DNA from: CAZMGD01 sp964565705
GTDB lineage: Bacteria; Actinomycetota; Acidimicrobiia; Acidimicrobiales; Ilumatobacteraceae
Direction of reading: 5' to 3'
DNA length: 28,509 nt
Assembly (NCBI GenBank): GCA_964565705.1
Contig: CAZMGD010000050.1
Coordinates: 1-28,509, forward strand
The position numbers and the translations under genes are program-made. Shown here one piece after another: positions 17,460-24,645 of this stretch. The notes under the pieces were generated by a model that was given only the letters and a program-made list of their open reading frames with translations, did no database searches and was not told the DNA's origin. The stretch's first letter is position 1. Every line of letters starts with the position of its first letter.

Positions 17460-18182
17460 GTGAGTGCTCCCGATGACGTGCACGAGTGGGTCAGCTTCGA
17501 GGACCCGGACGATGCACGGACGTGGATGTTCGACGCGACGTTCCTGCGGAGCAACTGGTCGTGCATCTTCGGCGCCGGCTGCCAGGGCGTGCTCGACGGG
17601 CCCGCCGCGGAGCTCAACCAGGGATGCTGCAGCTATGGCGCCCACCTCGTCGACGAGGACGACGTCGCCAACCTCGTCGCCCATGCCGTGCGTCTGGAGC
17701 CACGACACTGGCAGTTCCACCGCAGGGCCAAGCGCAAGGGCTTCCTCGAAGCCGACGACGACGGCGATACGAAGACCCAGCTCGCCGACGACGCTTGCGT
17801 CTTCCTCAACCGGCCTGGCTTCGCCGGCGGCGAGGGCTGCGCGCTGCACATCGCCGCCACCGAGGCCGGCGAGCGGCCCCTCGACTGGAAGCCGAACGTG
17901 TGCTGGCAGCTGCCGCTGCGACTGCAGCACACCACCGACGACAACGGCCACGTGACCTCGACGCTGCGGGAGTGGAAGCGCCGCGACTGGGGTGAGGGCG
18001 GCGCCACGTTCCACTGGTGGTGCACGTCGGACCCGGAGGCATTCGTCGGCAGCCGACCCGTCTACGAGTACCTGCGTGACGAGATCGTCGAGATGATCGG
18101 CGAGGACGTCTACCTGGAGATGCTCGCCATCGTCCGCCGCCCGAAGCCCCAGCCGCTCCCCCACCCGGCTGTGCGCCGCTGA
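17460..18182 (+). CDS. Conserved cysteine-rich protein, YkgJ-like metal-site candidate
   Basis: A 240-aa soluble protein with eight cysteines at about residues 35, 41, 56, 57, 113, 127, 148 and 188. They sit in the conserved-looking blocks SNWSCIFGAGCQGVL, NQGCCSYGAH, DACVFLNRPGFAGGEGCALH, KPNVCWQLPLR and FHWWCTSDPEAF. The CC pair, the C-x5-C spacing and the late cysteines resemble YkgJ-type zinc/iron-chelating cysteine clusters, but I cannot name a function. There is no signal peptide or membrane segment. The GTG at 17460 is chosen because TAGCCT lies 7 nt upstream and no Shine-Dalgarno sequence exists. It is divergent from alaS (57-bp gap), and its stop is 3 bp from the typA stop. The long in-frame sequence upstream is antisense to alaS and is not part of it. 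Confidence 0.88.
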   Translation: MSAPDDVHEWVSFEDPDDARTWMFDATFLRSNWSCIFGAGCQGVLDGPAAELNQGCCSYGAHLVDEDDVANLVAHAVRLEPRHWQFHRRAKRKGFLEADDDGDTKTQLADDACVFLNRPGFAGGEGCALHIAATEAGERPLDWKPNVCWQLPLRLQHTTDDNGHVTSTLREWKRRDWGEGGATFHWWCTSDPEAFVGSRPVYEYLRDEIVEMIGEDVYLEMLAIVRRPKPQPLPHPAVRR

Positions 18183-18185
18183 CGG

Positions 18186-20015
18186 CTACTTCCGGTTCGC
18201 CTTGCGGCGCTCTTCCAGTCCGAGGTGGCGCTTGCGGATCCGCACGGAGCCGGGCGTGACCTCGACCAGCTCGTCGTCGCCGATCCACTCGATCGCGGTC
18301 TCCAGCGTGTGGATGCGCGGCGCGGGCAGCTTGACGGCGTCGTCGTGGCTGTGGGTGCGGATGTTGTTCTTCTCCTTTGCCCGCACGCAGTTCACGACCA
18401 TCTCGTCGTTGCGCGCGTTCTCCCCGACGACCATGCCCTCATACGTCACCGTGCCTGGCGCAACGAACAGCTCACCGCGCATCTGCAGGTTGTCGAGCGC
18501 GAACCCGGTGACGGTGCCCTGGCGGTCGGAGATCATCGCTCCTCCGCTGCGATGGGGCAGATCGCCCGCCCACTCGATCCAGCCGGCGTGGTGCTGGTGC
18601 AGCAGCGCCGTGCCCCGGGTCGCGGTCAACAGCATCGACCGGAAGCCGAGCAGCCCGCGGCTCGGGCACTCGAAGGTGACGATGGTGCGCCCGGTGTCGC
18701 CGGGGGCCATGTCGGTGACCCGGCCCTTGCGGGGGGCCAGCGCCTGGGTGACGGTGCCGACGTGCTCGTCGGGCACGTCGCACACGCCCTGCTCGAGCGG
18801 CTCGAAACGCTTGCCGTTGACCTCTTTGGTGATGACCTGCGGCCGGCTGACCTGCATCTCGTAGCCCTCGCGGCGCATCGCCTCGATGAGCACGGCCAGC
18901 TGCAGCTCGCCTCGGCCGGCGACCTCGATGATGTCGGGTGAGTCCGTCTCGTGGAGCTTGATCGACACGTTGCCGAGGATCTCGCGCTCCAAGCGGTCGC
19001 GCAGGTGACGGCTGGTGAGGAACTTGCCCCCGTCCTTGCCCGACAACGGCCCGGTGTTGACGCCGAACGTCATCCGGATCACCGGCTCGTCGACCATCAA
19101 CCGCGGCAGGGCCAGGGGTTGCTCGGGCGAGCCGAGCGTGTCGCCGATCTCCACCTCGGGGAAGCCGGCCACGATGAACAGGTCGCCGCTCGACAGCTCG
19201 GCGACGTCCTCGCGACCGACGCCGGTGAACTGCATCAGCGAACCCAGTTTGCGACGCAACGGGTTCTGTCCCTCGGCCACTTCCTCGTTGAGCAGAGCGA
19301 CCGATTCACCCTGGCGCAGCACGCCGTTGTAGACGCGGCCGATCGCCAGCCGGCCGAGGTACTCGCTGGCGTCGAGCGTGGTCACGAGGGCCTGCAACGG
19401 CGCGTCCGGGTCGCCGCTCGGCGCCGGGATCTTGGCGAGGATCGTGTCGAGCAGCGGTGACAGGTCCGCGTCCTCGTCGGGCATGCCGACACCGACCATC
19501 GCCCGACCCTCGCGGGCCACGGCCGACACGACCTCGAAGTCGATGTGATGGTCGCTGGCGTCGAGGTCGATGAACAGTTGGTACACCTCGTCGAGCACCT
19601 CGTCGGCCCGAGCGTCGCCGCGGTCGACCTTGTTGATCACGACGATGGCCGGCAGGTTCAGGGCGAGCGCCTTCTGCAGCACATAGCGCGTCTGTGGCAG
19701 CGGGCCCTCCGACGCGTCGACGAGCAGCAGCACACCGTCGACCATGGTCAGCGCCCGCTCCACCTCCCCGCCGAAGTCGGCGTGGCCGGGCGTGTCGACC
19801 AGGTTGATCTTGACGCCCTTCCACTCGATCGCCGCGGCCTTGGCGAGGATCGTGATGCCACGCTCTCGCTCCTGGTCGTTCGAGTCCATGACGCGGTCGA
19901 CCACGGCCTGGTGGGCCGCGAACGTACCGGTGGCGCGCAGCAGCGCGTCGACGAGTGTGGTCTTGCCGTGGTCGACGTGCGCGACCAAGGCGACATTGCG
20001 CAATGAGGGGGGCAT
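18186..20015 (-). CDS. typA: Ribosome-associated translational GTPase TypA/BipA
   Basis: An EF-G-like GTPase that binds ribosomes and supports assembly and stress adaptation. The G1 motif is AHVDHGKTTLVDALL near residue 12. The switch/G2 region is DSNDQERERGITILAKA, G3 is DTPGHADFGG and G4 is VINKVDRGDARADE. EF-G-like domains follow (VEIGDTLGSPEQPLALPRL, GRGELQLAVLIEAMRREGYE), and the BipA-specific C-terminus ends DDELVEVTPGSVRIRKRHLG. It is 609 aa, the usual length. The ATG at 20015 gives the standard N-terminus although GGAG sits very close (2 nt). It follows the DUF3073-like gene by 80 bp and is convergent with the cysteine-rich gene. Confidence 0.97.
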   Translation of the reverse strand: MPPSLRNVALVAHVDHGKTTLVDALLRATGTFAAHQAVVDRVMDSNDQERERGITILAKAAAIEWKGVKINLVDTPGHADFGGEVERALTMVDGVLLLVDASEGPLPQTRYVLQKALALNLPAIVVINKVDRGDARADEVLDEVYQLFIDLDASDHHIDFEVVSAVAREGRAMVGVGMPDEDADLSPLLDTILAKIPAPSGDPDAPLQALVTTLDASEYLGRLAIGRVYNGVLRQGESVALLNEEVAEGQNPLRRKLGSLMQFTGVGREDVAELSSGDLFIVAGFPEVEIGDTLGSPEQPLALPRLMVDEPVIRMTFGVNTGPLSGKDGGKFLTSRHLRDRLEREILGNVSIKLHETDSPDIIEVAGRGELQLAVLIEAMRREGYEMQVSRPQVITKEVNGKRFEPLEQGVCDVPDEHVGTVTQALAPRKGRVTDMAPGDTGRTIVTFECPSRGLLGFRSMLLTATRGTALLHQHHAGWIEWAGDLPHRSGGAMISDRQGTVTGFALDNLQMRGELFVAPGTVTYEGMVVGENARNDEMVVNCVRAKEKNNIRTHSHDDAVKLPAPRIHTLETAIEWIGDDELVEVTPGSVRIRKRHLGLEERRKANRK

Positions 20016-20095
20016 GGCTCCGTGCCGGAGGGTTGTGGCGAGTTGCCGGGGTTCGATCGCCGGGGCTCCGGCAGTCCGTTCAGCGCTGGTGCGCC

Positions 20096-20284
20096 CTAGC
20101 CCATGTCGTCGTCGTCATCGTCATCGTCGAAGGACACGCCGTAGCGCTCGGCGATGGCTGCATACTCGTCGTCTTCGGACGAGGTGCGCTGATCCGTGCT
20201 CCCGAACCCCAGGTCGAAGGCGCTGGGACCGGACTGCTTCAGTTTCCGTGCTTCTTCGAAGCGACGATGACGACCCTTTTTCAT
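20096..20284 (-). CDS. Small DUF3073-like protein with acidic tail
   Basis: A 62-residue protein: a basic N-terminal half (KKGRHRRFEEARKLKQS), then a polar linker, the segment DDEYAAIAERYG, and a run of eight consecutive Asp before the terminal MG. The basic ARKLK start and acidic DEY tail recall actinobacterial DUF3073, but the match is partial, so I call it DUF3073-like only. The ATG at 20284 has AAAGGG about 5 nt upstream, and a 6-bp hairpin (20299-20316) lies just before that. It has its own TAGAGT promoter candidate at 20348-20353. The bipolar charge suggests nucleic-acid or ribosome contact, which is inference only. Confidence 0.75.
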   Translation of the reverse strand: MKKGRHRRFEEARKLKQSGPSAFDLGFGSTDQRTSSEDDEYAAIAERYGVSFDDDDDDDDMG

Positions 20285-20347
20285 GGGGACCCTTTTCAGC
20301 CGCGTGCAGGCGCGGCGGGCAGCTCTAGTGATGTGACATTGAGGGCT

Positions 20348-20353
20348 ACTCTA
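20348..20353 (-). promoter_or_regulatory. -10 element for the DUF3073-like gene
   Basis: TAGAGT on the minus strand, in the 98-bp gap after rnd. A start near 20340 would give a leader of about 56 nt containing the GCCGCG/CGCGGC hairpin (20299-20316) and an AAAGGG Shine-Dalgarno sequence. This gene therefore follows the leadered mode. Confidence 0.4.
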
Positions 20354-20382
20354 CCTGGCAGATCGCGTCGAACGCGGGACGC

Positions 20383-21528
20383 TCAGGCGGGCACCTCGAT
20401 GAGACGCAGGTGCCCGGACCCGTCGAAGGTGAGGCCCATGCGACCGGCCACCAGACCGCGCACGTCGTCGCCCAGCAGCTCCGCCCGCCACCCCTCGGCG
20501 AGGCGCGCGTCGGGAGTGCCGCGGAGCAGGGCGACGAGGTCGCTACGGGTGGCGAGGAGCGCGGTGTCGATGCGCTCGCGCCGAGCGACCTCGCTGATCC
20601 AGGCCGACACGAGGGTGACCGCGGGTCGCAGCGCGCGATCGAGGTCCTCGACATCGACCGCCGGCACATCGGCGGTCTCGCGGGTGCCGCGCTCGACGGC
20701 ACTGAGGATCTCGCGCCCGATGGCGCCGCGCCGGTGGCGCTCGTCGACGCCTCGCGAATGCGCCAACTCGTCGAGGGACGTGGGGATCTTCTGGGCGATG
20801 CCGAGGATCGCCAGGTCGGGTAGCACCTGGCGCGGAGGGGTGTCCGTGGCCATCGCCCGGCGTTCGCGCCACTCGGCGATCGATTTGGCGACGCCCCGTG
20901 ACCTCGGGCGCAGCGCCCGGACGTCTTTGAGCTTCAACCACGCGTCGCCGGGGTCGGAGTGGACCACGGCCCGCACGCGCAGCTCCTCACACGCGGCGAC
21001 CGCCCACTCCGTGCGTCCGAGCGCGTCGAGCCGTGCGGTCAGCGTGTCGCAGAGCTCCAGGAGGTGGGCCACGTCGCTCGCCGCGTACTCGCGCTGCGTC
21101 TCGGTGAGCGGTCGCCGCAACCAGTCGGTCAGCCGGTCGCCCTTGGGGACCTGCAGCTTCAGCTCGCCCTGCACGAGCGAGACCAGCGACGGGGTGCTGT
21201 ACCCGACGAAGCCGGCGGCGAGCTGGGTGTCGAACAGGTGGGCGGGGATCGCGCCGCAGGCTGTCGTCAGCACGTCGAGGTCCTGCTGGGCGGCGTGGAG
21301 CACGGCGATGGCCGGGCTCTGCAGCAAGGGCACGAGGCCCTTGGGCTCGCAGGCGAGCGGATCGACGAGCGCGATGCCGCCCGACCACGCCAGCTGCACC
21401 AGCGCGAGGCGCGGATAGTACGTGCGCTCGCGGTGGAACTCGGTGTCGAGCGCGTAGCGCGGTTCGGCCGCGACCTCCGCGACCAGCGCTGCCAGCGCCT
21501 CGTCCGTGTCGATCCAGCGGTGGTTCAA
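20383..21528 (-). CDS. rnd: Ribonuclease D (DEDDy 3'-5' exonuclease with HRDC domain)
   Basis: Trims the 3' ends of tRNA precursors and other small RNAs. The exonuclease domain carries all four acidic residues: Asp28 and Glu30 in ALDTEFHRERTYYPRLALVQ, Asp in VLHAAQQDLDVLTTACG, and the Tyr-Asp pair in REYAASDVAHLLELCD. One HRDC domain follows at about residues 205-285 (LKDVRALRPRSRGVAKSIAE, LPDLAILGIAQKIPTSLDEL). I chose the TTG at 21528, which overlaps the rhodanese stop as TTGA. The resulting N-terminus MNHRWIDTDEALAAL aligns in length and pattern with known RNase D starts. A GTG at 21570 would add 14 residues without family similarity. It is 381 aa. Confidence 0.93.
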   Translation of the reverse strand: MNHRWIDTDEALAALVAEVAAEPRYALDTEFHRERTYYPRLALVQLAWSGGIALVDPLACEPKGLVPLLQSPAIAVLHAAQQDLDVLTTACGAIPAHLFDTQLAAGFVGYSTPSLVSLVQGELKLQVPKGDRLTDWLRRPLTETQREYAASDVAHLLELCDTLTARLDALGRTEWAVAACEELRVRAVVHSDPGDAWLKLKDVRALRPRSRGVAKSIAEWRERRAMATDTPPRQVLPDLAILGIAQKIPTSLDELAHSRGVDERHRRGAIGREILSAVERGTRETADVPAVDVEDLDRALRPAVTLVSAWISEVARRERIDTALLATRSDLVALLRGTPDARLAEGWRAELLGDDVRGLVAGRMGLTFDGSGHLRLIEVPA

Positions 21529-21845
21529 GAGGCGGGTTCGACCTCGGTCGGGCGTCCGCTGTCCTGCCACGCCAGGGTGCCACCGATCACGTTGACCACG
21601 TCGAAGCCCCGATCGGCCAGGAACTCTGCGGCCCGCATGCTGCGCGCACCGCTGCGGCAGACCAGGAAGTTGGTCTCCGTCGGCGAGAACGCCTCGAGCC
21701 GCTCGGGGACGTCCGCCAGCGGCACCAGCGTGGCGCCGGGGATGTGTCCGGCGTTGAACTCATCCGGCTGGCGGACATCGATGAGGAGGGCGCCGCCGTC
21801 GAGGCGAGCGGCGAGCTCATCGACGTCGATCTCGGTGATGACCAT
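21525..21845 (-). CDS. Single-domain rhodanese-like sulfurtransferase
   Basis: A 106-aa single rhodanese domain. LIDVRQPDEFNAGHIPGATL (residues 21-40) is the CH2A-type entry motif. LVCRSGARSMRAAEFL holds the active-site Cys63 in a CRSGARS loop, and GTLAWQDSGRPTE is the usual C-terminal tryptophan segment. It probably carries persulfide sulfur; the partner is unknown. The ATG at 21845 is 29 nt inside mobA. It has no Shine-Dalgarno sequence but TACCCT 6 nt upstream, so it may be made from its own leaderless mRNA. Adjacency to mobA hints at a molybdopterin sulfur link, but rhodaneses are widespread and this is weak. Confidence 0.92.
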   Translation of the reverse strand: MVITEIDVDELAARLDGGALLIDVRQPDEFNAGHIPGATLVPLADVPERLEAFSPTETNFLVCRSGARSMRAAEFLADRGFDVVNVIGGTLAWQDSGRPTEVEPAS

Positions 21846-22404
21846 GCTCGGAGGGTACATCGGCGGGGGTGTTCACGTTGTGGACGCGGACACCAACGAC
21901 GGGGACGGACCGCCGGGCGAGCCCCGACCACGCTCTGCGGATCGCACGCTCTCCGCCGTCGAACGCCGCCGTCAGCGGGCCGATCGCGTCGGCGACTCGC
22001 CACGCCGCGCAGAGCGGTTGCGCATCGCCGGGCTCGCGTGCCGCCGTGGCGACGGCCAGCCCCGGATCCTCGTCGAGCGCCCCCGCCAGCGCGTGCACGG
22101 TGTCCGCATCGAGATCCACCAGGTCGCAGGCCACCACGACGACCACCGGGCAAGGACTCCAGGCGAACGCGGTGAGGATCCCACCGAGGGGGCCCTCCCC
22201 CGGGTGTGCATCGGCGATGACGGTCAGCCCGGCCTCGTCGAGCGCGGGCTCCGGCCGGCCGATGGCGACGACGGCCGACGTCACCGGCGCGATCGATCGA
22301 GCGATGCGCGCCGCCATCGGCACGCCCTCGATGGGGAGCGTCGCCTTGTCGCGCCCCATCCGCCGGCTCTCACCGCCGGTGAGGATCGCTGCGGCCGGCC
22401 GCAC
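21817..22404 (-). CDS. mobA: Molybdenum cofactor guanylyltransferase
   Basis: Transfers GMP from GTP to molybdopterin (bis-MGD cofactor). The nucleotidyltransferase signature AAILTGGESRRMGRDKATLP is at residues 5-24. GEGPLGGILTAF follows near residue 74, and VVACDLVDLDADTV, with the metal-binding Asp, is near 90. It is 195 aa. The GTG at 22404 starts 2 nt after the DUF3151 stop and places the signature at the usual distance. The last 29 nt overlap the rhodanese gene, producing an atypical basic C-terminus (HGHHRDRRR). No other moa/moe genes are in the window, so the supply of molybdopterin cannot be judged here. Confidence 0.92.
   Translation of the reverse strand: MRPAAAILTGGESRRMGRDKATLPIEGVPMAARIARSIAPVTSAVVAIGRPEPALDEAGLTVIADAHPGEGPLGGILTAFAWSPCPVVVVVACDLVDLDADTVHALAGALDEDPGLAVATAAREPGDAQPLCAAWRVADAIGPLTAAFDGGERAIRRAWSGLARRSVPVVGVRVHNVNTPADVPSEHGHHRDRRR
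21852..21857 (-). promoter_or_regulatory. -10 element of a leaderless rhodanese promoter inside mobA
   Basis: TACCCT on the minus strand, 6 nt before the rhodanese ATG at 21845. The mobA frame runs through it. It favours this ATG over the ATG at 21860. Confidence 0.45.
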
Positions 22405-22406
22405 GA

Positions 22407-22844
22407 TCAGCCGGACGCCGGTACGCCGTTGGGCTCGAGTTGGGCCAGGAACACCTGGCATCGCTCCGCCTCGTCGGTCTCACCGATCGCGGCGGCCATC
22501 TGGGCCAGGCCGCGCAGCGAGCGGAGGAACCCACGATTGCTCGCGTCGGCCCAGCGGACGTAGCCGGAGCCGCGCCAACCGTTCGCGCGGAGCGCGTCGA
22601 GGCCGCGGTGGTAGCCGATCCGGTAGTACGCGTACCGCTCGATCGTGTCGCGCCCGTTGTCGCCGAGCTGTGCCCAGGCGTCCAGGTAGCGAGGCCAGCG
22701 GGCGGCGACACCCGCCAGCGCGGCTCGGGCGTCGTCCGACTCGAGCGCGGCGTCGAGCGCGCGCTGCTGGTCGGGCGCGGCGGGCGGCAAGACCGTGCTC
22801 GGCGGCCCGGATCGATACAGGTTGACGGCGTGTTCGTCGGTCAC
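22407..22844 (-). CDS. DUF3151 family protein
   Basis: A 145-aa actinobacterial protein of unknown role. The conserved core is TIERYAYYRIGYHRGLDALR, then ANGWRGSGYVRWADASNRGF and GETDEAERCQVFLAQLEP. It is largely helical with no signal or membrane segment, and reads like a small TPR-like fold (inference). I chose the GTG at 22844 over the GTG at 22874: TACCAT lies exactly 7 nt before 22844 and there is no Shine-Dalgarno sequence, so it is probably leaderless. It heads the mobA-rhodanese-rnd run and is divergent, by 59 bp, from a small membrane protein gene. Confidence 0.88.
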   Translation of the reverse strand: MTDEHAVNLYRSGPPSTVLPPAAPDQQRALDAALESDDARAALAGVAARWPRYLDAWAQLGDNGRDTIERYAYYRIGYHRGLDALRANGWRGSGYVRWADASNRGFLRSLRGLAQMAAAIGETDEAERCQVFLAQLEPNGVPASG

Positions 22845-22851
22845 CGAGCCG

Positions 22852-22857
22852 ATGGTA
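22852..22857 (-). promoter_or_regulatory. -10 element of the leaderless DUF3151 gene
   Basis: TACCAT on the minus strand, then 7 nt (CGGCTCG), then the GTG at 22844. Confidence 0.55.
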
Positions 22858-22890
22858 CGGGAATGCCGCGCCACGCGGCCCGGCCACGCG

Positions 22891-22896
22891 TATCGT
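22891..22896 (+). promoter_or_regulatory. -10 element of the leaderless small membrane protein gene
   Basis: TATCGT, then 7 nt (CTCGATC), then the GTG at 22904. The same CTCGATC heptamer separates hexamer and ATG of the histidine phosphatase gene at 24646. Confidence 0.55.
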
Positions 22897-22903
22897 CTCG
22901 ATC

Positions 22904-23182
22904 GTGCTGGGCATCACTGCCGACGCCGCGCTGCGCGTCGGGCTCGTCGTCGTGGTCGCGATGGTGGCCCTGGCGCTCCTGTTCGCCAAGGTCCTGATCG
23001 GCAACCTGGCGAAGTTCTGCGCCGCCGGGCTGCTGGTCGCCGGGGCGATCTACGTCTGGAGCCAGCGCAGCGAACTGCAGGACTGCGCCGACCGGGTCCG
23101 CGAGGAGACGGCGCCCGATGCCGCGGGCCCGGCGACCTGCAAGGTCTCCGGCGTGACGTTCACCGTCGACGTCCAGCACTGA
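22904..23182 (+). CDS. Small two-helix membrane protein, unknown function
   Basis: A 92-residue protein with two hydrophobic stretches, about residues 10-30 (VGLVVVVAMVALALLFAKVL) and 36-53 (AKFCAAGLLVAGAIYVW). A polar domain of about 40 residues follows, containing two cysteines (61 and 79), which could form a disulfide if the domain lies outside the membrane. It ends CKVSGVTFTVDVQH, likely a small beta segment. I do not recognise a family. The GTG at 22904 is supported by TATCGT 7 nt upstream and by the absence of a Shine-Dalgarno sequence. Its stop is 12 bp from the convergent pyk stop. Confidence 0.75.
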   Translation: MLGITADAALRVGLVVVVAMVALALLFAKVLIGNLAKFCAAGLLVAGAIYVWSQRSELQDCADRVREETAPDAAGPATCKVSGVTFTVDVQH

Positions 23183-23194
23183 CGGCACTGACGT

Positions 23195-24625
23195 CTACGA
23201 CAGCTTCACGATCCGCAGCACGTCCGTCGCCGCATCCGCCGGGCGATCCGGGCGCCCGGCGAGCACGATGGCGTAGTGGCCGGCGTGCACGAGCTGGCTC
23301 TGCGCGGCCTTCTCGATCGTGTGCCACACCAGGTTGTCGGTCGAATCGTAGGTGTCGACCTGCATCGGGGTGACGCCCCACACGAGCGCCAGCGACCGGA
23401 CCGTGACGGGGTCCGGACTCATCCCGAGCAGTGGCGTGACCGGCCGGAACCTGGCCATCGCCCGTGCCGTGCCGCCGCTGCGCGTGCAGCACACGATCGC
23501 GTCCACGTCGAGCTCCGATGCCGCCTGCCAGGCGGCATGGGCGATCGCGTCGGTCATCGGGTCGGCGATCGAGTCCGGACGGGTCGGTTCGCGCCCGAGC
23601 GTCATCGCCCACAGCCGGTAATCACCCTCCTGCTCGGCCCGCTCGGCGATGCGCGCCATCGTCCGCACGACGAGCGCCGGGTGGTCCCCGATCGCGGTCT
23701 CGCCGCTGAGCATGACCGCGTCGGTGCCGTCGAACACGGCGTTGGCCACGTCGGTGACCTCGGCGCGCGTCGGCGAGGGAGCGCGGATCATGCTCTCCAG
23801 CATCTGCGTCGCCGTGATCACCGGAACCCCGATCGCGACGCAGTGACGGATGATCCGCTTCTGCAGGTGGGGCACGTCCTCGAGCGGCCACTCGATGCCG
23901 AGGTCGCCCCGGGCCACCATGACCGCGTCGCTGACCGCGGCGATCGCGGCGAGCTCGTTGATCGCCCCGGTCGTCTCGATCTTGGCGACCAGCTGCGCAC
24001 GCGACGAGCCGATCGCCTCGCGGACCTCGCGCACGTCGTCGGCACGGCGCACGAACGACACGCCGATGAAGTCGGCGCCGGCAGCCGCCATCGCTCGCGC
24101 GAGGTCCAGATCCTCGACCGTCGGCGCCGTCAAGCGGAAGCGCTCGCTCGGGAGGTGCACGCCCGGCCGCCCCATCGTGCGACCGCCGGACTCCACGGTG
24201 CAACGCACCGCGGCGTCGACGTGGTCGACGCGCAGGCTCAGGCCGCCGTCGCCGAGCACGACACGATCGCCGATGCTCACGTCGTCGAGCAGGGACGGGT
24301 AATCGACCGTGATCAGCTCTGCCGTGCTGTCGGCGTGACCGGGGATCAACGTGACCGGGTGGCCGTCCACCAGCACCACACCCTCGTCGGGGAAGCGACC
24401 GGCCCGTACCTTCGGGCCCGGCAGGTCGGCGAGCACGGCGACGACCTTGCCGACCCGCTCGGCTGCGGCTCGGACGCGGACCAGGCGGTCGAGGTGTTCC
24501 TCGAGCGGACCGTGGCTGAGGTTCAGGCGGACGACGTCCACGCCGGCGCGCAGCACGTCGTCGAGCACGCCGTCGTCCTCGCTGGCCGGGCCGATGGTGG
24601 CCACGATCTTCGTGCGACGGCTCAT
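23195..24625 (-). CDS. pyk: Pyruvate kinase
   Basis: Makes pyruvate and ATP from phosphoenolpyruvate in glycolysis. The 476-aa length is typical. The N-terminus is RRTKIVATIGPASEDDGVL, then VVRLNLSHGPLEEH and VLADLPGPKVRAGRFP. The active-site lysine is in LVAKIETTGAINEL near residue 210, followed by MVARGDLGIEWP, ITATQMLESMI and SPTRAEVTDVANAVFDGTDA with VMLSGETAIG. The C-terminal domain (CCTRSGGTARAMARFRP) is the allosteric phosphate-binding part. The ATG at 24625 has no Shine-Dalgarno sequence; TAGATA ends 7 nt upstream. The phosphatase gene starts 20 bp away in the other direction around the same hexamer. Confidence 0.97.
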   Translation of the reverse strand: MSRRTKIVATIGPASEDDGVLDDVLRAGVDVVRLNLSHGPLEEHLDRLVRVRAAAERVGKVVAVLADLPGPKVRAGRFPDEGVVLVDGHPVTLIPGHADSTAELITVDYPSLLDDVSIGDRVVLGDGGLSLRVDHVDAAVRCTVESGGRTMGRPGVHLPSERFRLTAPTVEDLDLARAMAAAGADFIGVSFVRRADDVREVREAIGSSRAQLVAKIETTGAINELAAIAAVSDAVMVARGDLGIEWPLEDVPHLQKRIIRHCVAIGVPVITATQMLESMIRAPSPTRAEVTDVANAVFDGTDAVMLSGETAIGDHPALVVRTMARIAERAEQEGDYRLWAMTLGREPTRPDSIADPMTDAIAHAAWQAASELDVDAIVCCTRSGGTARAMARFRPVTPLLGMSPDPVTVRSLALVWGVTPMQVDTYDSTDNLVWHTIEKAAQSQLVHAGHYAIVLAGRPDRPADAATDVLRIVKLS

Positions 24626-24632
24626 AGGTGCT

Positions 24633-24638
24633 TATCTA
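24633..24638. promoter_or_regulatory. Shared symmetric -10-like element between pyk and the phosphatase
   Basis: The 20-bp gap between the two ATGs is exactly 7 + 6 + 7. The central hexamer reads TATCTA on the plus strand and TAGATA on the minus strand. Each strand therefore has TAnnTA 7 nt before its own ATG, with no Shine-Dalgarno sequence. The last base is A rather than the usual T, so the match to a -10 box is imperfect on both strands. Confidence 0.5.
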
Positions 24639-24645
24639 CTCGATC

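Noticed and set aside
22407..22874. Longer DUF3151 start at the GTG at 22874
   Set aside because: It would add ten residues across the TACCAT box, and the 22844 GTG has the better promoter spacing and protein start.
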